64,000 bases of DNA from Staphylococcus sp. Its GTDB lineage: Bacteria; Bacteroidota; Bacteroidia; Bacteroidales; Muribaculaceae. The notes beneath the pieces are model-generated. The model did no database searches, had not been told where the DNA came from, and saw nothing but the letters and a program-made list of their open reading frames with translations. The first letter of the stretch is position 1. Every line of letters begins with the position of its first letter. Below, piece after piece: positions 16,835-26,508 of this stretch. The stretch lies in the NCBI GenBank assembly GCA_023665865.1, contig JAMPDC010000001.1, positions 1,808,562-1,872,561 on the forward strand. The letters are read 5' to 3'. Made by a program: the position numbers and the translations under genes.

Positions 16835-19800
16835 TTATACGGGACAATTTGTTTCCTTGCCCTCCTTATCCTGATAGACGGAGGGGAGTACACCGAACTC
16901 TTCTTTGAAATACTTGCTGAAGTATTTAGGGTTGTTATATCCCAGCTGGAATGCGATTTCAGATACGTTGAGCTGGCTCTCACGCAACATTTGCGCCCCG
17001 CGTTTCAGGCGTATGAGGCGGATGAACTCGACCGGGGTCTTGCCCGTGGTGGCTTTGAGTTTCTTGTAGAGATGGACGCGGCTCATCCCGAGGTGGCTGC
17101 TGAGCTCTTCGACCGAGAGATCCGGACGCTTGATGTTGCTGACGACATATTTGACTGCTTTCTCCACCATTTTCTCGTCGAGCGGTGTGATCTTGATGTC
17201 GTCAGGCTCGGGGTCGATGAGCGAGCGTCCCGTCTTGCGCGAGAGCGAGATCAGTTTTTTCATCTTTATGATGAGGAGTTCGACGTTGAACGGTTTTGTG
17301 ACATAATCGTCGGCTCCGAGTGTCAGACTCTCGACACGGGTCGACATATCGTGTTTGGCCGTGAGGATGATGACCGGTGTCGATGAGTGGGCCGGGTCGG
17401 CTTTTAGGCGGCGGCAAAGCTCGGCACCGTCTATGCCTGGCATCATCAGATCGGTGAGGATGATGGCCGGGCGGATTGAGGCCAGGAGTTTGAGGGCGGC
17501 TTCGCCATCGTTGGCGGTGATGACGTGGAAGTCGTGGCTAAGTCCGTCACGGAGAAACTCGATCATGTCGCGGCTGTCGTCGACGACGAGCACTGTCGGT
17601 TTGTCGGACCCGGTCCCAGCCGGTGATCCCTCTTTGATATCGATCTCATTGTCGGTCAGCCCGGAGAGGGATATTGGATTGTCTGAGCCGGGAAGATGGA
17701 CTGTCTCTGCGACGGCCGGGGACTGAGTGCGGGAACCGGAGCTCTTGATGAGGGGAAGGGTGATGGAAAACTTTGTACCTCCGCCGGGATTGTCCTCTAC
17801 GGTGATGGTGCCGTTGTGGAGCTGGATATATTCGCTTGCCATGCTGAGGCCGATGCCGTTGCCGGTCATGGTGGAGTCGGTCGGGGTGTTTGATGTCTGG
17901 TAGAAGCGTTCGAAAATGTGGGTTTTGTCAGAGTCAGAGATGCCAATACCGGTGTCGGTGACGTCAATAGTGACATTTGTGGCGCTTGCTGAAAGGGCGA
18001 CAGTGACCTCGCCTCCTTCAGGAGTGAATTTGAAGGCGTTGCCCAGTAGGTTGATGATGGCTTTGTAGAGCTTGTCTTCGTCAAACATGACGTAGAGCTC
18101 GGTCGTAGAAGAGGTGAAATTGAGCTTGATGTTTTTCTTCTCCGATAGATTGGCGAATGAGTGGCAGACGTTTCTGACGAAGTCCACAAGCTCACCCTCG
18201 GCCAGATGGAGCGAGAGACCTGTCACCTCGTTCTTGCGGAAGTCGAGGAGCTGGTTGACGAGAGTCAGCAGTCTCAGAGCGTTGTTGCGCATGAGGGTGA
18301 GCCGGCGCAGCTGCGCGGGGTCAGATGTCTCCTTTATCATGCTCTCGAGCGGAGACACGATGAGGGTGAGAGGGGTACGGAGCTCGTGGCTGACGTTGGT
18401 GTAGAATTTGAATTTCAGCTGATTGACCTCCTCTTGTTTCAAGATGGCATCCTCGCGCCGCTTTTCGTTGAAACGATGGCGCTCACGTCGGCGTATCAGG
18501 CGATAGACGGCGTAGATGAGCAGTATGAGCAGGATTGTATAGATGATTTTAGCCCAGGTGGTGAGCCAGAATGTCGGATGGATTTTAATCTTCAGTTCTG
18601 CGGCCGATGAGCTCTCGTAGCCGTCATTGTTGCGGGCTTTGACAAGCAGACGGTAGCTTCCGGCCGGGAGGTTGGCGTAGTAGGCCCGGTTGACGCCCGG
18701 TTCTGTCGTGGTCCAGTCTTTGTCAAAACCCTCGAGTTTGTATTGATACGTGGTTTTCTCCGGAAGTATATGATTGTCGGTGCCGAAAGTTACGGTAAAA
18801 GAGGTCTGTCCGGGCCACAATTCGAGTGTGCTTCCGCGGTTGGGGGATGATTTGAGGACTATATGTCCGTCTATCTTCTCGCCGATCCTTACTTTCTGGC
18901 TGCCGATGTAGATGTCGGAAAACATCACGCGCGGAAGACTGCGGTTGTAGACGATGTTGTCGGGTATGAAAGAATTGATGCCGTAGAGGCCGCCAACGAG
19001 CATCTCGCCGTTGGGCAGAAGGGCAAATGAACGCTGATTGAAATCGCTGTTTTGCAGGCCGTCGTCGCCATCGTAGCGATGCATCGTGTAGGCGAGTTTG
19101 CCTGTCTTGTCGTCAAACTGCACTTCGACCGCTATCAGTTTGCCTCCCTCAGCCACCCAGATCTTTCCGTTGCGGTCCTCTTTGAGTCCGAGGATGAGGT
19201 TAGGGTGGGGGTTGGCGCTCGCAAGATTGAGCGACACGAGGTGGGAGCGCTTGGGGTCGTAGAGCTTCAGCCCGTGGGTCGATGCTATCCAGAGGAGCCC
19301 GCGGGAGTCGAGGATGATGTCGTTGATGCTGGTGTTTTCAAGCCCGGGAATCGAGGTGAAGGTGCCGTCGGATGTGTTGAGGATCGAGACTCCGTGGGAT
19401 GTGGCTATGTATGTCTGTCCGTTTTCCCCTGATGCAAATTTGATGATATAGTCGGCTGAGAGTCCGGAGTTGGCAGTGGTATATTGTCGGGCCGACATGT
19501 CGGCGGGGTTGAGGTGGAAGAGTCCGCCACCGAGTGTGCCGACCCATAGAGTCCCGTTTTTGCCTTGTGAAAGTGCCCAGGTATATTGTTTGTCAAGATC
19601 TGTCCCTGTCAAGAGGATTTCTATGTTTCCGTTGCGGAGCCGTTTGAGCCCGCTTGTGTATGATCCGACGTATAGCGAGCCGTCAGGGGTCTCGAGGAGC
19701 GATGTTATCGCGCCAATCTTTGCGGAGGGGCCTATGACAGTCGACACAGCGTCGGTCTCCGGTCGCCATCTTAGGAGCCCGTCGCCGTCGGTGCCGAGCC

Positions 19801-20875
19801 AGACTTCCCCTTTGTCGGCTGATGAGGGGAGGATGCAGTTGACATCCGGGAAATTGCGCAGGGCAAACTTGCGCACACTGGGATTGTAGCAATATAGACC
19901 TTTCTTATATGTCCCGATCCAGAGAGTGCCACCGTTGTCCTCATAGAGGGCGGTGACGGTGTTGATCATGTCGGGTTCCGAGGAGTTGGCTATGTTGACA
20001 AAGCTGAATCGACCATCTTTCTTCACCACCTGTTCGAGCCCGCAATGATCGCGTCCGATCCAGAGAGTGCCGGAGTGGTCCTGTGTTAGAATCTTGACGG
20101 GGGCGCTGCCGCGGTCGGGTGGCAGGAGGTCGTTTAGCCATTTGGTGTGGGCAATGTCGTAGACCCACAGCTGCTCGTTGTTGAAGACCCAGCAGAGACC
20201 ATCCCGGTCATATTTCAGGAGGAAGACGAAGTGGCGCCCGTTCATCTCCTTGGTTATCAATGAGTCGGTGCGTGTGACCTCACGCGTGGCCGGTGCGAGT
20301 ATGCGCATGGTACCTTTATTGTCGATGGTGACGGTGCCGTAGGGGGTAGAGGATATGTCGGTGATCTCGCAGTTGAGGAAGGCTTTGTGACTGATCGGTT
20401 GTGGCTTGGCTGTACCCGGTTCGAGATAGAAGAGTCCATTGGCAGGTGAGTGTAGCCACATGCCCTTGCGCTCGTCGATTGTGATGTGGGATGGGATGAA
20501 ACCTATGCCGGATTTTTCAAGGAATGGTTTGATGTCGGAGGTGATACGGTCGGTCACGGGATCGTAGATCGAATATTTCTGGCCGGAGTAGATCCACAGA
20601 TGGCCGTCGGCATCCTCCTGGATTTCCTCGATGTAGTATTCGAATGTATCGAGCATCGAGGTGTCGGCCGGCGCGTAGTTCTTATACGTGTAACCGTCGT
20701 AGCGGTAAAGGCCGGCTGAGGTGCCGATCCAAAGAAAACCGTCTGAATCGCTGTGGAGGACGTTGATTTTGTTGTTTGATAACCGATTGACCGTATCAAG
20801 ATGTTTCAGGGGGATTTCGCGTCCTGAAAATGCGAGCGGTATTAAAGCGGTGAATATTAGAATGAGAAGACGCAT
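16835..20875 (-). CDS. Hybrid two-component system regulator (HTCS) of the glycan locus
   Basis: 1346 residues, typical HTCS length. An N-terminal signal anchor (MRLLILIFTALIPLAFSG) is followed by ~14 two-component regulator propeller repeats forming a periplasmic sensor (e.g. 'GFLWIGTSAGLYRYDG', 'GTLWVGTLGGGLFHL'). Then come a Y_Y_Y domain and a transmembrane helix (IIYTILLILLIYAVYRLI, ~780-797). A histidine kinase with phospho-acceptor His830 (NVSHELRTP) and ATPase boxes follows, then a receiver domain with Asp1142 (ILTDLMMPG) and a C-terminal AraC-type helix-turn-helix. It sits divergent from susC and beside the enzyme operon. By analogy with other HTCS it binds a released oligosaccharide and activates the locus. 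Confidence 0.97.
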   Translation of the reverse strand: MRLLILIFTALIPLAFSGREIPLKHLDTVNRLSNNKINVLHSDSDGFLWIGTSAGLYRYDGYTYKNYAPADTSMLDTFEYYIEEIQEDADGHLWIYSGQKYSIYDPVTDRITSDIKPFLEKSGIGFIPSHITIDERKGMWLHSPANGLFYLEPGTAKPQPISHKAFLNCEITDISSTPYGTVTIDNKGTMRILAPATREVTRTDSLITKEMNGRHFVFLLKYDRDGLCWVFNNEQLWVYDIAHTKWLNDLLPPDRGSAPVKILTQDHSGTLWIGRDHCGLEQVVKKDGRFSFVNIANSSEPDMINTVTALYEDNGGTLWIGTYKKGLYCYNPSVRKFALRNFPDVNCILPSSADKGEVWLGTDGDGLLRWRPETDAVSTVIGPSAKIGAITSLLETPDGSLYVGSYTSGLKRLRNGNIEILLTGTDLDKQYTWALSQGKNGTLWVGTLGGGLFHLNPADMSARQYTTANSGLSADYIIKFASGENGQTYIATSHGVSILNTSDGTFTSIPGLENTSINDIILDSRGLLWIASTHGLKLYDPKRSHLVSLNLASANPHPNLILGLKEDRNGKIWVAEGGKLIAVEVQFDDKTGKLAYTMHRYDGDDGLQNSDFNQRSFALLPNGEMLVGGLYGINSFIPDNIVYNRSLPRVMFSDIYIGSQKVRIGEKIDGHIVLKSSPNRGSTLELWPGQTSFTVTFGTDNHILPEKTTYQYKLEGFDKDWTTTEPGVNRAYYANLPAGSYRLLVKARNNDGYESSSAAELKIKIHPTFWLTTWAKIIYTILLILLIYAVYRLIRRRERHRFNEKRREDAILKQEEVNQLKFKFYTNVSHELRTPLTLIVSPLESMIKETSDPAQLRRLTLMRNNALRLLTLVNQLLDFRKNEVTGLSLHLAEGELVDFVRNVCHSFANLSEKKNIKLNFTSSTTELYVMFDEDKLYKAIINLLGNAFKFTPEGGEVTVALSASATNVTIDVTDTGIGISDSDKTHIFERFYQTSNTPTDSTMTGNGIGLSMASEYIQLHNGTITVEDNPGGGTKFSITLPLIKSSGSRTQSPAVAETVHLPGSDNPISLSGLTDNEIDIKEGSPAGTGSDKPTVLVVDDSRDMIEFLRDGLSHDFHVITANDGEAALKLLASIRPAIILTDLMMPGIDGAELCRRLKADPAHSSTPVIILTAKHDMSTRVESLTLGADDYVTKPFNVELLIIKMKKLISLSRKTGRSLIDPEPDDIKITPLDEKMVEKAVKYVVSNIKRPDLSVEELSSHLGMSRVHLYKKLKATTGKTPVEFIRLIRLKRGAQMLRESQLNVSEIAFQLGYNNPKYFSKYFKEEFGVLPSVYQDKEGKETNCPV

Positions 20876-20973
20876 GGAGTTAACATTTAAGGCTGTGTTT
20901 TGTATTCACAAAGTAAATCAATGTTCGGAAAATATGCAACTTTTGGCGGGAATTATTGTCTATTAACATTTTG

Positions 20974-20991
20974 TTATATTACGTAACATAA
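20974..20991. promoter_or_regulatory. Near-palindrome, candidate operator
   Basis: TTATATTACGTAACATAA is symmetric about TACGTA, with one mismatched pair. It lies 106 bp upstream of the susC -33 box, a position compatible with an AraC-type activator site. Binding by the HTCS is inferred only from position. Confidence 0.4.
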
Positions 20992-21096
20992 TGATTGTCA
21001 ACGCGTAGTTGGCTTATTTGGAACATTTAAACCCTATAAATATAACATTTCAGGCTATTGTGTGTCAAAAAGCAACATATATATTAAGACGAAAAA

Positions 21097-21128
21097 TTTG
21101 GCTGATAGAAAACGTCTCGTTACATTTG
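21097..21128 (+). promoter_or_regulatory. susC promoter
   Basis: TTTG (21097-21100), 20-bp spacer, TACATTTG (21121-21128): a full match to the Bacteroidetes consensus. Transcription would start near 21135, leaving an untranslated leader of about 255 nt. Confidence 0.75.
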
Positions 21129-21389
21129 TTCACGTTTATTTGGGAAATACCCTAAAAGGGTAGCCCGGATTGACGATAATTGAAAAGTACCTATAGCCTG
21201 ATCCGTAGCTGAGTCTACGATGAAAAACCGATATTTCGGCACAAGCCGGATTTCCCTTGTTCTAAGACAAACCTAAGAAAAATTACTTACGACGACTATC
21301 ATATCAGAAAAACGAATTTCAAAACTTCACTTGACAACAACAATAAACAATCAAAATTAATTAACCTGTAAAACTAAATCTATTCATCA

Positions 21390-24300
21390 ATGGGAAAAAA
21401 TCTAATGGAACGGTGCACCCCGCTGCATCTTTTCCGGGTTGCCCTTTTGTCACTGTGCCTTCTGGCAGGAATGACACTCTCGGCAGCTCCCCTGACCGTC
21501 TCCGGTACGGTCACCCAGGCCTCGGACGGAGAGCCGTTGATCGGCGTGAGTATCCTCATCAAAGGGACCAGCCAGGGTACAATGACCGACATCGACGGTA
21601 ACTACACTCTGAAAGCCGACGAAGGCGCAACGCTCGTCTTCTCCTATGTCGGTTTCACCACCCGTGAGATCACAGTCAACTCCAGCCGCATGGATGTCGC
21701 TCTCGTTGAGGACACCGAGATTCTCGACGAAGTGGTAGTAGTCGGCTATGGTGTTCAGAAAAAGAAACTCGTGACCGGTGCAACAGCTCAGATCAAGGGT
21801 GACGACATTGCAAAACTCAACACCACCTCGCCCCTCCAGGCAATGCAGGGCCAGCTCGCCGGTGTCAGCATCGCAAGTGAGTCAGGACAGCCCGGTTCGG
21901 GCATGAAGGTGACCATCCGTGGTCTCGGTACCATCGGCAACGCCTCGCCTCTCTATCTCATCGACGGTATCGGCGGTGACATCTCAACCCTCAACCCCGC
22001 CGACATCGAGAGCATCGACGTGCTCAAGGATGCCGCCTCTGCCGCTATCTACGGTGCGCAGGCTGCCAACGGCGTTGTGCTCATCACCACCAAGCAGGGT
22101 AAGGAAGGCAAAGCCAAAGTGACATTTGACGGCTACTATGGCTGGCAGAGCGCTGCCCGCAAAATGGAGATGCTCAATTCTCGGGAGTATATGACCATCA
22201 TGGACGAAGCGCAGCTCAACAGCGGTCTCGCTCCCTACGACTGGGCTTCGATGAACTCAATCTGGCGCACTAATGCCAACGGCGAATCCACTCTGATCGA
22301 TACAGACTGGGTCGACTCGATGTTTAAGGACAATGCCACCACCCAGAGCTACACTCTCGGTGTCACAGGCGGCTCGGCCACCTCAACCTACGCTATCTCT
22401 CTCGGCTATCTGAACCAGGAGGGTATCGTCGGAGGTCCGGACGTGTCAAACTACTCCCGCTACAATTTCCGTGTCAACTCTGACCACAAGCTTCTCGGCA
22501 ATGTCCTCACTGTAGGCGAGCAGGTCAGCTTCGTGTATCTCAAGAGCAGAGGTATCGGCGTCGGCAACCAGTATAACAATACTCTCCGTGGCGCATTCTC
22601 CGCAACTCCTCTCTCTCCTATATATAATGAAGAGGGAAAATTCAATGACACTACCGGCAGCGATTGGTATCAGAATGACGGTAACCCTTATGGAAGCATG
22701 ATGGTCAACACCAACAATCAAACCAAAACCGCTACCTTCAACGGCAATGTCTATGCTCAGCTTGAGCCGATCAAGAATCTGCGTGTGCGCACCGTCTTCG
22801 GCGCCGTCTATAATTCAAGTGAATATCGCAGCTACACTCCGATCTATCAATTCTCACCCTATGTCTACAGCACGGAAACCCGTGTGTCGCAGAACATGAA
22901 CCACTCTCTCTGCCTCACCTGGACCAATACCGCTACCTATGATTTCAGCATCGCTGACCATGATTTCAATGTGCTCGTCGGTATGGAAAGCTCACGCTAC
23001 AGCGGCACATATCTCGGCGGAGGTCAGGGTAAGCTCAAGGAAGGCTTCGATGACTGGGTTCACGGATGGATCAGCAACGGTACCGGTTCGACTCTCGGCG
23101 AGAACGGCGTCAGCGTGGCCGGCAATCCCCACGATGAATCCCGTACTGTCAGCTATTTCGGCCGTATCGGTTGGAACTGGCAGGAGAAATATATGGTCAA
23201 TGCCACAGTGCGCCGCGACGGTTCATCGAACTTTGCCAGTGGACACCGCTTCGGTACCTTCCCCTCAGTTTCAGCAGGCTGGAACATCTCGAACGAAAAC
23301 TTCATGGAGTCAACCCGCACATGGCTCGACTTCCTCAAGATCCGTGCGAGCTGGGGTCGCGTAGGTAACCAGAACATCGACGCTTACCAGTATCTCGCTC
23401 CTATCAAGAACCAGAACACCCACTACTACTTCGGCCAGTATCTCGGCCCCAACGGTCAGTTGATGGACTATTCTACCATCCTCGCCAACAACTGGGGTGC
23501 CTATCCCTCACGTCTCGGTAATCTCGACGTCACTTGGGAAACCTCTGAGCAGACCAACGTCGGTTTTGACGCCCGTCTTTTCAACAGCCGCCTCGGTGTC
23601 AACTTTGACTACTATATCAAGAAGAACAAAGATTGGCTTGTCGTAGCTCCGATCCTTGCCACCGCCGGTACTGACGCTCCCTTTATCAACGGTGGTGATG
23701 TCAAGAACCACGGTGTCGAACTCGCCCTCAGCTGGACTGACGTGATCGGCCGCGATTTCTCCTATAGCTTGAGCCTTAACGGTGCCTATAACAAGAATAA
23801 GGTAGGTTCAATCCCCAGCGAGGATGGCATCATCCATGGTGAGACCAACCAGCTCTATGAAAACGCACTCGAATTCTACCGCGCTGAAAACGGTATGCCA
23901 ATCGGTTATTTCTGGGGCTACAAGACAGCAGGTATCTTCCAGAACCAGCAGCAGATCAACGACTGGATCGCAGCAGGCAACGGTGTGCTCCAGGGCAGCA
24001 CTGTGCAGCCTGGTGATGTCATCTATGTGGACGTCAACCATGACGGTGTCATCAACGACGACGACAAGGTAGACCTCGGCAACGGTATGCCCAAGTTTAC
24101 CTACGGTTTCAACATCAACCTCTACTACAAGAACTTCGATCTCGGCATCACAGCCAACGGTGCAGCCGGCTACCAGATCGTCCAGAGCTACCGTAACCCC
24201 AACGTCAAGCAGGCCAACTACACCACCGCTATCCTTGACCGCTGGACAGGCGAAGGCACTTCAAACCGCATGCCCCGTGTGACCAACGAAAACATCAACT

Positions 24301-24569
24301 GGCAGTTCTCTGACCTCTACACCCAGGACGGCGACTATCTCCGTATCTCAAATCTTACCTTCGGCTACAACTTCGCTCCCCTCATGAACCAGAAGTGGTG
24401 TAGCCAGTGCCGTCTCTATTTCCAGGCCCAGAACCTCCTGACATTTACCAAATATGACGGTATGGATCCTGAAATCGGCTATGGTACACAGACTTGGGTT
24501 TCCGGTGTGGATCTCGGATACTATCCCCGTCCCCGCACCTTCCTCGTAGGTGTCAACCTGGCTTTCTAA
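21390..24569 (+). CDS. SusC/RagA family TonB-linked outer membrane transporter
   Basis: 1059 residues with a signal peptide ending near SAAP. Order: carboxypeptidase-regulatory-like domain (residues ~37-115, 'GEPLIGVSILIKGTSQGTMT'), a TonB box-like stretch (EVVVVGYG), plug domain ('GLGTIGNASPLYLIDGI', 'IDVLKDAASAAIYGAQAANG'), then the 22-strand barrel ending in PRPRTFLVGVNLAF with the terminal Phe typical of outer-membrane barrels. It imports oligosaccharides together with the SusD-like lipoprotein encoded 36 nt downstream. Start ATG 21390 is preceded by a long leader. First gene of the operon reaching GH5. Confidence 0.98.
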   Translation: MGKNLMERCTPLHLFRVALLSLCLLAGMTLSAAPLTVSGTVTQASDGEPLIGVSILIKGTSQGTMTDIDGNYTLKADEGATLVFSYVGFTTREITVNSSRMDVALVEDTEILDEVVVVGYGVQKKKLVTGATAQIKGDDIAKLNTTSPLQAMQGQLAGVSIASESGQPGSGMKVTIRGLGTIGNASPLYLIDGIGGDISTLNPADIESIDVLKDAASAAIYGAQAANGVVLITTKQGKEGKAKVTFDGYYGWQSAARKMEMLNSREYMTIMDEAQLNSGLAPYDWASMNSIWRTNANGESTLIDTDWVDSMFKDNATTQSYTLGVTGGSATSTYAISLGYLNQEGIVGGPDVSNYSRYNFRVNSDHKLLGNVLTVGEQVSFVYLKSRGIGVGNQYNNTLRGAFSATPLSPIYNEEGKFNDTTGSDWYQNDGNPYGSMMVNTNNQTKTATFNGNVYAQLEPIKNLRVRTVFGAVYNSSEYRSYTPIYQFSPYVYSTETRVSQNMNHSLCLTWTNTATYDFSIADHDFNVLVGMESSRYSGTYLGGGQGKLKEGFDDWVHGWISNGTGSTLGENGVSVAGNPHDESRTVSYFGRIGWNWQEKYMVNATVRRDGSSNFASGHRFGTFPSVSAGWNISNENFMESTRTWLDFLKIRASWGRVGNQNIDAYQYLAPIKNQNTHYYFGQYLGPNGQLMDYSTILANNWGAYPSRLGNLDVTWETSEQTNVGFDARLFNSRLGVNFDYYIKKNKDWLVVAPILATAGTDAPFINGGDVKNHGVELALSWTDVIGRDFSYSLSLNGAYNKNKVGSIPSEDGIIHGETNQLYENALEFYRAENGMPIGYFWGYKTAGIFQNQQQINDWIAAGNGVLQGSTVQPGDVIYVDVNHDGVINDDDKVDLGNGMPKFTYGFNINLYYKNFDLGITANGAAGYQIVQSYRNPNVKQANYTTAILDRWTGEGTSNRMPRVTNENINWQFSDLYTQDGDYLRISNLTFGYNFAPLMNQKWCSQCRLYFQAQNLLTFTKYDGMDPEIGYGTQTWVSGVDLGYYPRPRTFLVGVNLAF

Positions 24570-24605
24570 ATCCCGTTATTAATTCCAACGTCCAGATTTA
24601 CAACA

Positions 24606-26279
24606 ATGAATAAAATTAAATATAATGTTTTGACTCTCGGTCTTGTGGCTGGTCTCGGGCTTTCGTCGTGTGGCGACAGTTTCCTCGATGTATCGTCAAA
24701 GGTAGAGTCCAATACTGAAAACTTCTATAAAACCGAGACCGACGCCATGCGTGCCCTCATCGGTTGCTACGACGGTTGGCGCCAGATTTCGTCCAACCCG
24801 GGCATCAACTTCTATGTTGCATCAACTATCATGTCTGACGAGACCTATGGCGGCACCGGCAACGGTGACGGCTTCGGCTATCAGGTCATCGATGGTTTCA
24901 ACACCTCAAAGTCGCCGAGCGACATGACTCTCTACACAACTGACTGGAAGGTTTACTATTCCGGAGTCTACCGTTGCAACGAGCTCATCACCCGTGAGGA
25001 GCAGATCGCATGGACGAGCGAGAACACACGCGGCCTCTACATGGGTCAGTGCCGTGCGCTCCGTGCCATCCTCTACTTCGACATGGTGCGCCTGTGGGGC
25101 AATATCCCTCTCTTCCTCGAACCCGTCAACGACAACCGCGAGCAGGCTGATCCCGCTGAGGTATATGCCGCTATTTTCGAGGATCTGAAATATGCTATCG
25201 CAAATATTCCGGAGAACGCTAAGTTTGCCGATGGCGACAGTGGCTACATCACCAAATATGCAGCCGAGGCCATCCTTGCCCGCGCATATCTCTACTACAC
25301 TGGTTACTATGGTAAGGAACCCGGCTTCACAAATGCCGAAGGTGTCACCACCGGTACAGTCACCAAGGCTGAGGCCCTCGCAGCGGTCGAGGATATCATC
25401 TCCTCAGGCAACTACGGTCTCGTGAAGGACTTCAAGAACCTTTGGCCAGCCTCTTCGCTCGTTCCCATTCCCGGCAATGTAGGCTGGGACACCAGCAAAT
25501 CTACCTATGCAGGCGACCAGAACGAGGAAATCATTCTCGCTCAGCGTTTCACTCCGACTCAGGACTATGACGGCAACAACGATTCAAACCGCTGGCTCGT
25601 CATGATGGGTATGCGTTCGCTCAACGCTTCGCCCTACGGCAAGGGCTGGGGTGCATGCACCGTCTGCCCCTCCTTTCTTGAGAAATTTGAGGACAACGAT
25701 CCGCGCCTCTCAGCATCAGTCATCGACATGGATGGTGAAGGCATCGCCCAGGGTAATGATTTCAACAGTTCTTTCCTTGACTGGCGCGAATATACAGGCT
25801 ACACAGTCAAGAAATATTCTCCCCTCGTCTATGGCAACGGTCTCCCCGGAACTAACTCAGACGGTACTGCCGGTTTCCAGGAGTGTAACGCCAACCAGTG
25901 GGTGATCGTGCGCTATGCCGACGTCCTCCTCATGGCAGCCGAGCTCGGTTCGTCTAACGCTTCGACCTATATGCACATGGTACGCGCCCGTGCAGGTCTC
26001 GATGATATCGCGGTCAACAAGCAGAACATCATGGACGAACGTGCACGTGAGCTCGCGTTTGAGGGTCACCGCTATTGGGATCTTCTCCGTCAGGGTGTCA
26101 ACGTTGCCGCCGATGCCATCGCCGCTTCAGCCGGTACAGTGTTTAATGGTGGTGTAGAGGCCCGCGTCAGCTACGACAAGAGTCTCATCATCGCTACCAA
26201 TGGTCTCAGCCAGATTCCCGAGGATCAGATCACACTCTCAAGCGGAGTGCTGAAGCAGAACCCGGGATGGAGCAGATGA
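24606..26279 (+). CDS. SusD/RagB family nutrient-binding outer membrane lipoprotein
   Basis: 557 residues. The lipobox GLGLSSC places the lipid-bearing Cys at residue 22. SusD features include 'FLDVSSKVESNTENFYKTETDA' in pieces near the N-terminus, the TPR-like helices ('RALRAILYFDMVRLWGNIPL') and the C-terminal 'DERARELAFEGHRYWDLLR' motif. It forms the lid of the SusC barrel and captures the oligosaccharide at the cell surface. In a xyloglucan locus this is the SGBP-A position. Encoded 36 nt after susC. Confidence 0.97.
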   Translation: MNKIKYNVLTLGLVAGLGLSSCGDSFLDVSSKVESNTENFYKTETDAMRALIGCYDGWRQISSNPGINFYVASTIMSDETYGGTGNGDGFGYQVIDGFNTSKSPSDMTLYTTDWKVYYSGVYRCNELITREEQIAWTSENTRGLYMGQCRALRAILYFDMVRLWGNIPLFLEPVNDNREQADPAEVYAAIFEDLKYAIANIPENAKFADGDSGYITKYAAEAILARAYLYYTGYYGKEPGFTNAEGVTTGTVTKAEALAAVEDIISSGNYGLVKDFKNLWPASSLVPIPGNVGWDTSKSTYAGDQNEEIILAQRFTPTQDYDGNNDSNRWLVMMGMRSLNASPYGKGWGACTVCPSFLEKFEDNDPRLSASVIDMDGEGIAQGNDFNSSFLDWREYTGYTVKKYSPLVYGNGLPGTNSDGTAGFQECNANQWVIVRYADVLLMAAELGSSNASTYMHMVRARAGLDDIAVNKQNIMDERARELAFEGHRYWDLLRQGVNVAADAIAASAGTVFNGGVEARVSYDKSLIIATNGLSQIPEDQITLSSGVLKQNPGWSR

Positions 26280-26508
26280 TAATGTGAAGGCATTGACTTT
26301 GCATGACTAAGTATTATAAAAACTTAAAAGTTAGAGTCTAAGATAATTTTCTGAAGAATCCTGCGTTTCATTATGGCACACAACTCACACATGGTCATAC
26401 GAAAACGCACCCTCAGGCCCGACCTGCGACTCTACAACCTGTCTTGCAATGGCAAACCTTCAATCCAATAACCTAATTATCGAAATCTCTCTTATTAGAT
26501 TTTAAACA

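Larger units (their letters stand above)
20876..21389. other. Divergent regulatory region between HTCS and susC genes
   Basis: 514 bp without a gene and AT-rich. It holds an 18-bp near-palindrome (20974-20991), the susC promoter (21097-21128) and a ~255-nt susC leader. The leader contains a small TACCC-GGGTA hairpin near 21149-21163. No clear HTCS-gene promoter is seen: the closest minus-strand match is TTACTTTG around 20908-20916. No small ORF with coding character was found. Confidence 0.7.
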
